DNA of 64,000 nt from NCBI RefSeq assembly GCF_001278035.1, contig NZ_CP009452.1, positions 1-64,000 of the forward strand. Reading direction: 5' to 3'. Positions 24,795-33,784 of this stretch are shown here, piece after piece. The stretch is from Sphingopyxis sp. 113P3 (GTDB lineage Bacteria; Pseudomonadota; Alphaproteobacteria; Sphingomonadales; Sphingomonadaceae). Within the stretch, counting starts at the first letter, position 1. The number at the start of each line of letters is the position of its first letter. The position numbers and the translations under genes were made by a program. The notes beneath the pieces were generated by a model. That model saw only the letters and a program-made list of their open reading frames with translations, did not search any database and was not told where the DNA came from.

Positions 24795-25929
24795 CGGCTT
24801 TGGCCTCCAGGAAGCGACGCGGATTGACCGCGACGCCGTTCAAACGAACTTCGAAATGCAGGTGGCTGCCGGTTGAGCGGCCGGTCGAACCCATTCGGGC
24901 GATCTGCTGCCCCGCGCCGACGCGCGCACCAACGGCGGCGTCGAAACCGGACAGGTGCGCGTAGCGGGTCATAATGCCCTGCCCGTGATCGACTTCGACG
25001 ACATTGCCATAACCCGAGCGGCGACCGACGAACGCGACCTTGCCTGGCGCTGCAGCGAGAATCGGCGTGCCGAGCGGACCGGGGAAATCGAGGCCCGCGT
25101 GCATGGCGCTCGCGCCGGTGAACGGGTCGTGACGATAGCCATAACTCGAAGAAAGCATCAGCACGTGCGCGGGTTGGCCCGAGGGAATGGCGACGAGGGT
25201 ACGTTCGAGCACCTCCATTCGGAACAGCGCACCCTCGAGCGCGGCAAAGCTCTTGCCGAGCGCGCCCGCGCGGCCGATGCGCCCGCGCCACGGGATGAAG
25301 GGACCGCCCTGTCCTGTGCTCGCCTTCTTCACGAGCGATTGGGGGTCGAGGCCGAGCTTGGCGACGGCGTCGCCCGCCTTGCTTGCGCGCGCATTGACCG
25401 CAGCGAGCAGGCGCGCCGAAAAGGCTTCCTGCCGCGCCTCGATCTGGGCCAGCACCTGCGCCTCGGGCGGCAGGCGCGGGTCGAGCGCGCTGGTTTTCAG
25501 CATATGGTCATCCTTGCCGGGCGCACCAGCCTTATCGGTCTTCGCGTCAGCAGGAAGTGGCTCGGCGCCAAAATAGGTCTCTTGCCAATCCTCAAGCTGT
25601 GCCTGGCGCTCGTCGAGGTCGGCCGCGATTTCGGCGACCCGATTGCGATATTGGGCAATGCGCGCTTCGCTCGCAGCGGCGGCCGCTTCCTTGCGCGCGA
25701 CCTCCGCGCGCTCGCCCGCGGTGAGAATCTGGTTGATGAAAACGGTCAGCGTCGCGCCAGCCCACACGAGGAGGACGGCTCCAGCGATCAGCGCGACGCG
25801 CTTCTGCCAGACCGCGCTCACGCGCAAAAAGCGGACGTGTCCGTGGGTTCGAACGAAAATTTCGTGGTCCTGAAACAGCGCATTAAACCGCTGGCGCCAA
25901 TGGCGCAGGCCCGTCGATAGCGAAGACAA
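24712..25929 (-). CDS. M23 (LytM) peptidoglycan endopeptidase, membrane-anchored
   Basis: About 405 aa. An N-terminal cytoplasmic stretch with DHEIFVRTHGHVRFLRVS is followed by a transmembrane helix (VALIAGAVLLVWAGATLTVF), a coiled-coil region and the C-terminal M23 domain. Zinc-site motifs are HAGLDFPGPLGTPI (HxxxD) and GSHLHFEVRLNG (HxH). Start is uncertain: TTG 25929 is chosen, and another TTG at 26031 lies beyond a G/C hairpin. Paired with bactofilin, as in other alphaproteobacteria where the two act together on wall shape. Confidence 0.88.
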   Translation of the reverse strand: MSSLSTGLRHWRQRFNALFQDHEIFVRTHGHVRFLRVSAVWQKRVALIAGAVLLVWAGATLTVFINQILTAGERAEVARKEAAAAASEARIAQYRNRVAEIAADLDERQAQLEDWQETYFGAEPLPADAKTDKAGAPGKDDHMLKTSALDPRLPPEAQVLAQIEARQEAFSARLLAAVNARASKAGDAVAKLGLDPQSLVKKASTGQGGPFIPWRGRIGRAGALGKSFAALEGALFRMEVLERTLVAIPSGQPAHVLMLSSSYGYRHDPFTGASAMHAGLDFPGPLGTPILAAAPGKVAFVGRRSGYGNVVEVDHGQGIMTRYAHLSGFDAAVGARVGAGQQIARMGSTGRSTGSHLHFEVRLNGVAVNPRRFLEAKADVLEVKADARQRVGALARARAGTAAAR

Positions 25930-26198
25930 GTAACGACCCCGTCTTTTATTCTGGTGGAGCCCTCCGCCCCGGCATGGAGGGCCCTTTAACAGCGGTGTCA
26001 GTCCAGCGCGAATCTTTGGCCACCGACTCAAGCCGAATCGAAAGGGGGACGCGATGAATCGTGAAACACTGCCAGAATGGCGGTTTTTCTACCGAAAATG
26101 ACTCGGGAGAATCGCGGCTCTAGTCAGGAACAAGGGCGATCAAAGTTATCGTTGACGGCTTGCTTACCATTTGCAGCTAGGCGGAGAGGGTGACGCAA

Positions 26199-27590
26199 AT
26201 GCCCCCCCTTTCCGAAGCGATCGCGGCGGCGGACACCGGCGCGCCGAACAGCAAGCTGCGGCCGCGTTCCGCGGTGAGTGCGGGCGTCGGCCTCGTTGGG
26301 CTGATCGGCCTGTTCTCCTATCTGCTGATCGCGCGACATGCCCCCGAAATTGCGGCCTTCCTCGGGGTCGACTGGGCCGGGCGGGGGAGGATGGATGGCC
26401 CGGTTTCGGCCGTCGCGAGCGTCCTCGCCTGCGGTCTTCCGATGGTCCTCTGGTCGCTGTTCGTCGACAAGGTGCATCGCAATCCGTCGACCGGGATCGA
26501 CTGGTCGCGGCGCCGGCCGTGGCGCGAGACGCTCGATATCAGCCTGACCAAGCTCGCCGGGCTCTGGACCACCTGGGGCCTGATCGCGCTCGGCTACGCA
26601 ACGATGCGCTTCTATTGGTCGGGGCAATATGAGTTTTCGATGGGGCTCCTCGCACGGGTCGCCCCCTGGCTCCTGCTGGTATCGGTTCCCTATATGCTGT
26701 GGCTCGACCGCCGCCTCGTCGAACCGCGGGATGGTTGCTACGCCTTCGGCCGCTGGCTGGTCGCACCCGGCGCGCGCGTCGAGGGCCGCGCGATCGGCCA
26801 TCATTTCCGCGCCTGGGCGGTAAAGGGCTTTTTCACCGCCTTCATGCTGTCGATCGTCCCTGGCAATTTCGCCTCACTCGTTTCGGTCGAGATGAGCGAG
26901 GTGCTGGCCAATCCCTATATGACGGGGCTGTGGGCGATCAATCTTCTCTACCTCGTAGACGTCCACATCGCGACCGTCGGCTACATCCTGACGCTTAGGC
27001 CTCTCGATGCGCATATCCGCACGGCCAACCCCTACGGCATGGCGTGGGTTGCCGCGCTCATCTGCTATCCGCCCTTCATCCTGATGAACGGCGGGCCGCT
27101 CGATTATCAGGTCGGCGGCGCCGACTGGGGTTATTGGCTCGCGGGTCATGATACGCTGATGGCGGTGTGGGGCGCCGCGCTCATTGTTCTGATCGGCATC
27201 TACGCCTGGGCCACAATGGCGTTCGGAATCCGCTTTTCGAACCTCACCCACCGCGGCGTGATCACCCACGGCCCCTATGCGCTGACGCGCCACCCCGCCT
27301 ATATTTCGAAGAACCTGAGCTGGTGGGTCGGATCGCTCCCATTTCTCGTCACAAGCGGCAGCTGGGTCGAGGGCGCACGCAATACCGCGCTGCTCGCGCT
27401 GGTCAGCGGCGTTTACTACTGGCGCGCCAAAACCGAGGAGAAGCACCTGCTCGCTGATCCCGCCTATCAGGTCTATTGGAACTGGGCGCAGGCCAACGCA
27501 CTGATACCGCGGCTTTTTGCAAAACTGACCGGGCGGAACGCACCGCTGATCCGGCTCGAGCCCGATCCGCGCGTGGGGCCGGTCGCCTGA
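26199..27590 (+). CDS. Isoprenylcysteine carboxyl-methyltransferase-like (ICMT/PEMT) membrane protein
   Basis: About 463 aa, polytopic, with some ten hydrophobic segments. The C-terminal part holds the ICMT/PEMT signature: GVITHGPYALTRHPAYISKN, later KTEEKHLLADPAYQVYWNWA with the SAM-site Glu. The N-terminal 250 residues are an extra multi-pass region, longer than the usual ICMT of about 200-300 aa. The methyl acceptor is unknown. ATG 26199 is chosen because GGAGAGG lies at about 9 nt; GTG 26190 would overlap that site. Confidence 0.8.
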   Translation: MPPLSEAIAAADTGAPNSKLRPRSAVSAGVGLVGLIGLFSYLLIARHAPEIAAFLGVDWAGRGRMDGPVSAVASVLACGLPMVLWSLFVDKVHRNPSTGIDWSRRRPWRETLDISLTKLAGLWTTWGLIALGYATMRFYWSGQYEFSMGLLARVAPWLLLVSVPYMLWLDRRLVEPRDGCYAFGRWLVAPGARVEGRAIGHHFRAWAVKGFFTAFMLSIVPGNFASLVSVEMSEVLANPYMTGLWAINLLYLVDVHIATVGYILTLRPLDAHIRTANPYGMAWVAALICYPPFILMNGGPLDYQVGGADWGYWLAGHDTLMAVWGAALIVLIGIYAWATMAFGIRFSNLTHRGVITHGPYALTRHPAYISKNLSWWVGSLPFLVTSGSWVEGARNTALLALVSGVYYWRAKTEEKHLLADPAYQVYWNWAQANALIPRLFAKLTGRNAPLIRLEPDPRVGPVA

Positions 27591-27740
27591 CACAAGGCCG
27601 CCCGAATAGAGAATTCAGCTCCCCGAAAAGCCGGACTTGGTGGTCTTGCGCGACCCGATTTGCGCCGTTACGGGACTCCTCGTCTTCGAAACTAGCGGGC
27701 TGTCGCCCGCCAAGTCGAAGGCCAAAGGAGAAAAACGTCG

Positions 27741-28223
27741 ATGAAATCCCCTCTTGCGGCGTCGTTTGGCGCCTTGTTGTTGCTCGCTGGTTGTTCGGGC
27801 CAGGCCCAGACCGACACCCAAGCCCCCGAATCCAAGACCGCGGTTGACGAAACGAAACTGCCCGAAACTGGCGGCGGCGAACCGATCGAACTGAGCGCGA
27901 TCGAAAAGGGCGAACTCCTCCGCCTCGACGGCGACCATGAATGCAGCTTCACCATCAAAGGCCAGTCGGGTCCGGCGCTCGTTGCCCGCGCCAGCACTGG
28001 CGACGATGAACTCGCCTCGGGCGCGTACAAGATCGGCGGCAAGGTCCTTCGCGTGGCGGGCTCGGGCGGCTTCAAGGCGCTCGAAAAGGGCATGGAGCTG
28101 TCGGGCCCAGGCATGAAGCTCGCGGTCAAGCCGGGCGAAGGTGGTCAGCCAGCGACGCTTCTCGCTCAGCGCACCTATGGCGGCGAACGCAGCTTCGAAG
28201 GCGCGTGGGCCTGTAAAGCCTGA
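27741..28223 (+). CDS. Predicted lipoprotein, unknown function
   Basis: 160 aa. Signal sequence MKSPLAASFGALLLLAGCSG with lipobox LLAGC and Cys18. The mature part is acidic and Gly-rich, with two cysteines (HECSF, WACKA) that may form a disulfide. AAAGGAG precedes the ATG by about 10 nt; a small hairpin (GCGGGC-TGTC-GCCCGC, 27695-27710) lies just upstream. Family not recognised. Convergent with the MaoC gene. Confidence 0.75.
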   Translation: MKSPLAASFGALLLLAGCSGQAQTDTQAPESKTAVDETKLPETGGGEPIELSAIEKGELLRLDGDHECSFTIKGQSGPALVARASTGDDELASGAYKIGGKVLRVAGSGGFKALEKGMELSGPGMKLAVKPGEGGQPATLLAQRTYGGERSFEGAWACKA

Positions 28224-28233
28224 CCTTTAACGC

Positions 28234-28689
28234 CTAGGAGGCGGCAGGCTCGCGAACCCGGATAAGTCCGGTCGAGCGCATGGTCATCACCGGCTCGTCG
28301 TGCTGGTTGAAGACGGTGAGTTTCGACTGGAACAGTCCCATCTCGGGCCGGCTCTGCGACCGCCGCTTGCTCAGGACCTCGGTTTCGCAGCGAAGAGTGT
28401 CGCCGGGATAGACGGGTTTCAGCCAGCGAAGCTCGTCGATCCCGGGCGAGCCGAGGCCCGCCTGCTCGCGAAGCTGCATGTGGTCGACCAGCATCCGCAT
28501 CGTCATGGAAGCGGTATGCCATCCGCTCGTCGACAGCCGCCCGAAATGCGTTGCGGCGGCCGCCGCATCGTCGAGGTGGAAAGGTTGGGGGTCGAACTGA
28601 CGCGCAAAGTCGATCACCTCCTCGCGCGTGACCTGTTTGCTTCCGAAGCGCTCGATCGCGCCGACCTCGATATCTTCATAATAGAGCAT
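28234..28689 (-). CDS. MaoC-like (R)-hydratase family protein
   Basis: 151 aa, single hotdog fold. LYYEDIEVGAIERFGSKQVT opens the domain; FARQFDPQPFHLDDAAAAA is the MaoC motif with the catalytic-type Asp and His, and SGWHTASMTMRMLVD follows. Relatives hydrate enoyl-CoA or act on dienoyl esters, but the substrate is not known. Start 28689 gives the family start; a frame reaching 28725 exists. It follows the phosphodiesterase gene by 41 bp. Confidence 0.88.
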   Translation of the reverse strand: MLYYEDIEVGAIERFGSKQVTREEVIDFARQFDPQPFHLDDAAAAATHFGRLSTSGWHTASMTMRMLVDHMQLREQAGLGSPGIDELRWLKPVYPGDTLRCETEVLSKRRSQSRPEMGLFQSKLTVFNQHDEPVMTMRSTGLIRVREPAAS

Positions 28690-28730
28690 GGCGGTCCTAT
28701 GGGGCTCCCGGGCCGCTGAAGGCAAGCGCG

Positions 28731-29942
28731 CTAGCGCTCGATCCGCCTTGCGAGGGCGCCGGTTGCGTCGCTGGGCAGCGGTGCAATACCGATCAACTTC
28801 ATCAGGAGCGGATAGACCTCGATATTGTCGAGGGTGCCCACATCGCCCTTCAGACCCGTGTTGGCGGCAACAAAGAGCGCGAGCATCTCGGGGTCCTGAT
28901 TGTCATAGCCATGGGCGCCGCCCGCGATGGGCCATTCGGGCTCGCCCGCAATGATCGACCAGCCGGGCTCGGCGATGCAGATGATCGCCGCGACACGGGG
29001 GTTGCGACCGTAGTGGAGCCGCGCGGGGAGGTTTTCGCGGCGGCGGCACTCCATATGATCATGCGGCTTCAGCAGCGCCGCAAACACACGCTCGTCGGTC
29101 GCCGCTGCGGGCTCGATCGCGGCATAAGGACCGGTTTCGACCGCGATGATGCTCGGCAGGTCGATGAGATCGGCAAGCTGGATTACTCGCGAGGCGTCGA
29201 CCGCACGCATTCCGTGATCGGCGACGACCAGCAGGCGCGCAGGCTGCCCCATTGCATCGAGCCCCCGCGTCAGCTCGCCGATCCGCGCGTCGACATCGGC
29301 GATCGCGGTATTGACCTCGTCGCTGTCAGGACCGAAACGATGTCCGGCGGTGTCGACAATGTCGAAATAGAGCGTGACAAAGGCGGGACGGACCGCCGCG
29401 GGTCGCCGCATCCAGTCGAGTATGGTGTTCACGCGCTGAACGTCCCGCACATTCTGATCGAAGCGAAACCAGTCGAGCGGCCGGGCGCCATGGATGTCGA
29501 CCTCGCTACCGGGCCAGAACATCGTTGCGCTGCGAACGCCTGCCTTTTCGGCCGTGACCCACGCTGGCTCGGCCTCGTCCCACCAGAAGCGGTCGAGCGA
29601 CTGCTTTGCATCGCCAAGGCTGAATATCTGGTCTGGCCGGCGCGGGTCTATCATCCGGTTGCCGACGATGCCATTGGTGTCGGGCCGCTTGCCGGTGACA
29701 ATCGCATAATGGTTGGGAAAGGTCTTGGTCGGAAAGGACGGGCGCAGCCTGCCGTGGGCGCCCTCCGCTGCAAGCCGCGACAGGTTCGGCGTGAGGCCGC
29801 GGTGCAGATAATCGGCGCGGAACCCGTCGATCGAGATGAGAATGGTCACGGGCGGCCGCTCGCCACCTTCCTCGGCCGGAAGCGGCTCGGCGGCAAGGAT
29901 GAGGAGGGCGAGAATCAGCGAGGCGATTCGGGAGATGATCAT
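28731..29942 (-). CDS. Ectonucleotide pyrophosphatase/phosphodiesterase (NPP)-family protein
   Basis: 403 aa, exported by an N-terminal signal peptide (ISRIASLILALLILAAEPLP). Alkaline-phosphatase superfamily. Metal and nucleophile motifs are ISIDGFRADYL (first Asp), SFPTKTFPNHYAIVTG (catalytic Thr), DIVDTAGHRFGPDS and VVADHGM, with a late His in GAHGYDNQ. It should hydrolyse phosphodiester or pyrophosphate bonds in the periplasm. First gene before MaoC on the minus strand and divergent from the M28 peptidase. Confidence 0.9.
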   Translation of the reverse strand: MIISRIASLILALLILAAEPLPAEEGGERPPVTILISIDGFRADYLHRGLTPNLSRLAAEGAHGRLRPSFPTKTFPNHYAIVTGKRPDTNGIVGNRMIDPRRPDQIFSLGDAKQSLDRFWWDEAEPAWVTAEKAGVRSATMFWPGSEVDIHGARPLDWFRFDQNVRDVQRVNTILDWMRRPAAVRPAFVTLYFDIVDTAGHRFGPDSDEVNTAIADVDARIGELTRGLDAMGQPARLLVVADHGMRAVDASRVIQLADLIDLPSIIAVETGPYAAIEPAAATDERVFAALLKPHDHMECRRRENLPARLHYGRNPRVAAIICIAEPGWSIIAGEPEWPIAGGAHGYDNQDPEMLALFVAANTGLKGDVGTLDNIEVYPLLMKLIGIAPLPSDATGALARRIER

Positions 29943-30077
29943 GGCGCCAGAATGAGCCGATGACAGGACGGCGACAAGTCGTGTGTCGCCGCAGGCGGGG
30001 CGTCGGTCGGAAATTTCCTTGCTATTTCAGACGCTGGATGGTGCAGCTGGTTTCAAATGCAACAAGGGGAAACCGAA

Positions 30078-31685
30078 ATGAAAAAGACTGTGGTCGCCAT
30101 GATGATGGCGGGGGCGGCGCTCGTCGCGGTACCGGCCGGTGCCCAAAAAAGTGACGACGCCATCGGCATCATCGATCAGGGTATGAACCATAGCCAGGTG
30201 ATGCTCATCGCGCAGGAAATGACCGACGGGCTTGGTCCGCGCCTCACCAACTCGCCGGGCATGCGCCGCGCCGAGCAATGGGCAATCGACAAGTTCAAAG
30301 GCTGGGGTCTTTCAAACGTCCGGCGCGACGGCTTCGAATTCGGCCGCGGGTGGGAGATCGTCTCAGTGAGCGCTCGCATGACAAGCCCGCGCCCGCTTGC
30401 ACTCACCGCCATTCCCGTCGCCTGGACGCCGCCGACCAATGGAGCACTCTCGGCGCCGATCATCGTCGCGCCGATGTCCAAGGAAGAAAATTTCGCCGAA
30501 TGGCGCGGCAAGCTTGCGGGTAAGATCGTGCTGATTTCGCTCCCCGGTGAGGGCAGCGAGCCCGACAAGCCGGCGTTCCGGCGCCTCGGCAACGATGATC
30601 TCGAAAAGCTCGAGGCGTTTCGCCAGCCCAAATACGACCCCGAGGCGCTGAACCGCCGCCTCGAGCGCGTTACCTTTCCCGAGAAACTCGACGCCTTCCT
30701 GAAGTCCGAAGGGGCGCTCGCCTGGGTGCGCCAGTCCTATCGTGACGGCATGCTGGTGCACGGCGAAGGCTATAATTACCGCGCGGGCCATACGCTGAGC
30801 CTGCCGGGGATCGAGCTCGCCGCGGAGGATTATCGCCGCCTTGCGCGCCTCGCCAAGTCGGGTCCGGCGCCTTTGCTCGAAATCGACAGCAATGTTCGCT
30901 TCGACGACAGTGACACCAAGGCTTATAACATCATCGCCGATATCCCTGGCACCGACCCCAAGGCGGGCTATGTGATGGCGGGCGCACATTTCGATAGCTG
31001 GGCTGCCGCGGACGGGGCGACCGACAATGCCGCGGGTAGCGCGGTGGTGATGGAGGCGGCGCGGATCATCAAGGCGCTCGGCATCCGGCCAAGGCGCACG
31101 ATCCGGTTCGTGCTGTGGAGCGGCGAGGAGCAGGGGCTGCTTGGCAGCCTCGCTTATGTCGACAAATATCTCGCCTCGCGCCCTGGGCCTGCGGAGGGCG
31201 AGGACGGCAACCTTCTCTATTATGGATGGCCGAACCGCTATCCGATCACCCCGAGGGCCGGTTATGACGACCTCAAGGCCTATTTCAACATGGACAATGG
31301 TTCGGGCAAGCTGCGCGGCATCTATGCCGAAGGCAATGTCGCGGCGGTGCCGCTGCTCAAGGAGTGGCTCGCGCCATATGCGAGCCTTGGCGCGGGGCGC
31401 GTCGTCGCCGCCAACACCAGCGGCACCGACCATGTCTTCATGCAGTCGGTCGGCATCCCGGCCTTTCAGTTTATCCAGGACCCGCTCGACTATGGATCGC
31501 GCACCCACCACAGCAATGCTGACACCTACGACCATCTGAAGGCCGAAGATTTGCGCCAGGCGTCGGTGGTAATGGCGGGCATGCTCCTTGCCTCAGCGAA
31601 CAGCGACAAGACGCTGCCGCGCTTCCCTGTGCCGAGCCAGCCCACGCCCTATGATCCATTCAAATACAAGGATCCGAACGAGTAA
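30078..31685 (+). CDS. Exported M28-family metallopeptidase
   Basis: 535 aa with a signal peptide (KKTVVAMMMAGAALVAVPAGA). A PA-type inserted domain occupies the middle. The M28 catalytic core begins with GAHFDSW, giving the first zinc His and Asp, then TDNAAGSAVVMEAARI and LWSGEEQGLLGS with the catalytic Glu; a later TDHVFMQSVGIPAF carries the last His. It probably trims peptides in the periplasm. ATG 30078 has AAGGGGA at 7 nt, better than the ATG at 30057. Confidence 0.9.
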   Translation: MKKTVVAMMMAGAALVAVPAGAQKSDDAIGIIDQGMNHSQVMLIAQEMTDGLGPRLTNSPGMRRAEQWAIDKFKGWGLSNVRRDGFEFGRGWEIVSVSARMTSPRPLALTAIPVAWTPPTNGALSAPIIVAPMSKEENFAEWRGKLAGKIVLISLPGEGSEPDKPAFRRLGNDDLEKLEAFRQPKYDPEALNRRLERVTFPEKLDAFLKSEGALAWVRQSYRDGMLVHGEGYNYRAGHTLSLPGIELAAEDYRRLARLAKSGPAPLLEIDSNVRFDDSDTKAYNIIADIPGTDPKAGYVMAGAHFDSWAAADGATDNAAGSAVVMEAARIIKALGIRPRRTIRFVLWSGEEQGLLGSLAYVDKYLASRPGPAEGEDGNLLYYGWPNRYPITPRAGYDDLKAYFNMDNGSGKLRGIYAEGNVAAVPLLKEWLAPYASLGAGRVVAANTSGTDHVFMQSVGIPAFQFIQDPLDYGSRTHHSNADTYDHLKAEDLRQASVVMAGMLLASANSDKTLPRFPVPSQPTPYDPFKYKDPNE

Positions 31686-31707
31686 GGTGCCCATGCCCCG
31701 GTCCAAT

Positions 31708-31790
31708 GGTCATTGCGATCGCGGAGAAGCATTGCAGAGAGGCGACAACCTCTCCGGATTGCTTCGCAGGGGCGCTTGCCCGCAATGACC
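31708..31790. repeat. 83-bp imperfect palindromic repeat (REP-like)
   Basis: The outer arms GGTCATTGCG and CGCAATGACC are perfect complements. Inner arms AGCATTGCAGAGAGG and CCTCTCCGGATTGCTT pair imperfectly, giving a long hairpin in the gap after the M28 gene. Half of a similar element is found at 5510-5550, so the sequence is dispersed. It may also end or protect transcripts. Confidence 0.7.
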
Positions 31791-31910
31791 GGCCCAAGAG
31801 AGGTGAGCCATCAGTCCGCACCGCGTCGGCCTTCTCCCCTGCGGAGCGAAGCCGAGACACGAAGGCGATGGCGACTCCGAGCTATGGCGTGATCGCTGAG
31901 ATCTGGATAT

Positions 31911-33482
31911 CTACGCCGACATCTTGATGCCGGCGACGCCATTTTCGATCACTCCCGTCGCGCGCTTCGAGAGGGCGTTCACGGGAGTCGACACCTTGTC
32001 GACGACCATGAAGTGCGTCTGCCACGCCTCGCGCCCCACCTCGCAGACCATGTAGCCGCGCTGGTCGTTGGCGAATTTGAGTTCGGGGTTGCGCGCCAGC
32101 CACTCGTCCGTGCCGGGCCGCTTGTCGCTCCCGTCGCCGCCGCTCGAGATCGAAGTGCCGACGAACTCGCCCGCGACGACCTTGTCCTTCAGGATCAGGT
32201 CGCCGCAGAAATTCTGATGCTCGTCGCCGGTCAGCACGACAGCATTATTGACGCCGCCAAGGCGCGCCAGCATTCGCTCGCGCGGCGCCTCATAGCCCGC
32301 CCAGCTGTCGAGATTCAGGATCTTCTGTGTCTCGTCCGGAAAGCGCCGCCGGTCGAGTGACATCATGGTGACCTGCTGCGCGATCGCGTTCCACGTGGCG
32401 CCTCCTTCGCCGAGATTTCTGGCGAGCCACGCCTCCTGCGCCTTTCCGAGCACCTGCGCGTTCTTGTCGAAAACCCCCGGACAGGCGGGCTTGAAACCGT
32501 CCCCGCACGGCTGATCGTCCCGATACTGCCGTGTATCGAGCAGCTGCATCGACATGAGATTGCCGTAACGCAGCTCTCGGTTGAGCGCCACCATCCCGCC
32601 GCGCGGCAGCAGCGCGCGGCGCACCGGCATATGCTCGTACCATGCCTGCATTGCTGCCTGCTTCTTCAGCATGAAGACCTCGGGCGGCGGAGCGTCGGGA
32701 TCTTCCGCATCAAGGCCCAGTTTCCAATTGTCGCGGTCCGACACCCAGTCGTTGCGGATCTCGTGGTCGTCGAAGCTCGACAGAAAGACGTGGCTGCAGC
32801 GCGCTGCCTGCAGGTCGATATCGCTGAGCTGCTGGCTGTACGCGGTGCGAAAGTCGGAAAGGTCGATCAAGTTGCGGAACGCATTCTTGCGCACCGGCCG
32901 GCTCGGCAGTCCATCGGGGAACAGATAGTCCTGGCTATACTCATAGATGAAGTCACCATAATGGTAGACGAAACCAAGATCTTCGCGGGCCAGGTGGCGG
33001 TATGCGCCAAAGAAGCCCGATTCAAAATGCTGGCAGCCGCAAACGCCGAACTTGAGCGCGTCGACACTGGCGCCGACCGCAGGGAGCGTGCGAGCGCGGC
33101 CGCGCAGGCTGCGCTCTCCGGCGGCGGTGAAACGGTAATAATAGGGGCGGTCAGGCTTCAGGCCTGCGACCTCGACGTGGACGCTGTGTCCAAGCTCGGG
33201 ATGCGCAAGCTCGGTGCCGTGCGCGACGAGGTTACGGAAACCGCCGTCGCTCGCGACCTCCCATTGAACCGGCACCGGCGCGAGCGGCATCCCGCCGTGG
33301 GGGGCCATGGGCTCGGGGGCTAGGCGCGTCCAGATGACAAATCCGTCGCTCGATGGGTCGCCTGCTGCCACGCCGAGGCTGAAGGGGAAATCGCGAAACA
33401 GGCCGCCCTCGGCGCGCAGGATTGCGGGTGCTGACAGGCCAGTGAGGGTGGCTGTGGCGAGGAAGTGACGGCGGCTGACCAT
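31911..33482 (-). CDS. phoD: PhoD-type alkaline phosphatase
   Basis: 523 aa from ATG 33482, preceded by GGAG at 5 nt. The N-terminus MVSRRHFLATATLTGLSAPA is a twin-arginine-type signal (SRRHFLA). Phosphodiesterase/phosphatase core: FGVCGCQHFESGFF, VYHYGDFIYEY and SSFDDHEIRNDW are the metal-binding motifs of the PhoD family, with a later GDEHQN. Enzyme of phosphate scavenging in the periplasm; the symbol is by family. No clear PHO box was identified. Longer frames upstream lack family character. Confidence 0.9.
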   Translation of the reverse strand: MVSRRHFLATATLTGLSAPAILRAEGGLFRDFPFSLGVAAGDPSSDGFVIWTRLAPEPMAPHGGMPLAPVPVQWEVASDGGFRNLVAHGTELAHPELGHSVHVEVAGLKPDRPYYYRFTAAGERSLRGRARTLPAVGASVDALKFGVCGCQHFESGFFGAYRHLAREDLGFVYHYGDFIYEYSQDYLFPDGLPSRPVRKNAFRNLIDLSDFRTAYSQQLSDIDLQAARCSHVFLSSFDDHEIRNDWVSDRDNWKLGLDAEDPDAPPPEVFMLKKQAAMQAWYEHMPVRRALLPRGGMVALNRELRYGNLMSMQLLDTRQYRDDQPCGDGFKPACPGVFDKNAQVLGKAQEAWLARNLGEGGATWNAIAQQVTMMSLDRRRFPDETQKILNLDSWAGYEAPRERMLARLGGVNNAVVLTGDEHQNFCGDLILKDKVVAGEFVGTSISSGGDGSDKRPGTDEWLARNPELKFANDQRGYMVCEVGREAWQTHFMVVDKVSTPVNALSKRATGVIENGVAGIKMSA

Positions 33483-33784
33483 GGGGGCTCCTGCAGGCTC
33501 GCGCCGAGACCCGACTCGGCGCCCTGCGGCATAGCCGAGCGTGCGCAAGATGCCCATTGCCTCCAGCCCCCCTTTTTGCCGCTTGCCACCGGGGCACGCG
33601 TCCCCCCCTGGTGGTCGCGCCACAAGGGGGCATTTGGTCGCTCCCAACGAATCGGCTCGGTCCAGGAAAGATACGCCCTTCAGGCCGTCGCCCGCAGCTC
33701 GAACTCCGTTTCGCTACGCTCCACTTCGTGCGAGCTGCGGCGTACGTTCCAAGACCGTCCGCGAACGGTACAGGGGGACAATCG
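33483..33784. other. Divergent promoter region with a 10-bp dyad
   Basis: No gene is recognised between phoD and the DUF2167 gene. A perfect dyad, CCGCAGCTCG (33692-33701) and CGAGCTGCGG (33731-33740), encloses 29 bases just upstream of the DUF2167 start. Whether it is an operator or an RNA hairpin cannot be told. Confidence 0.5.
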
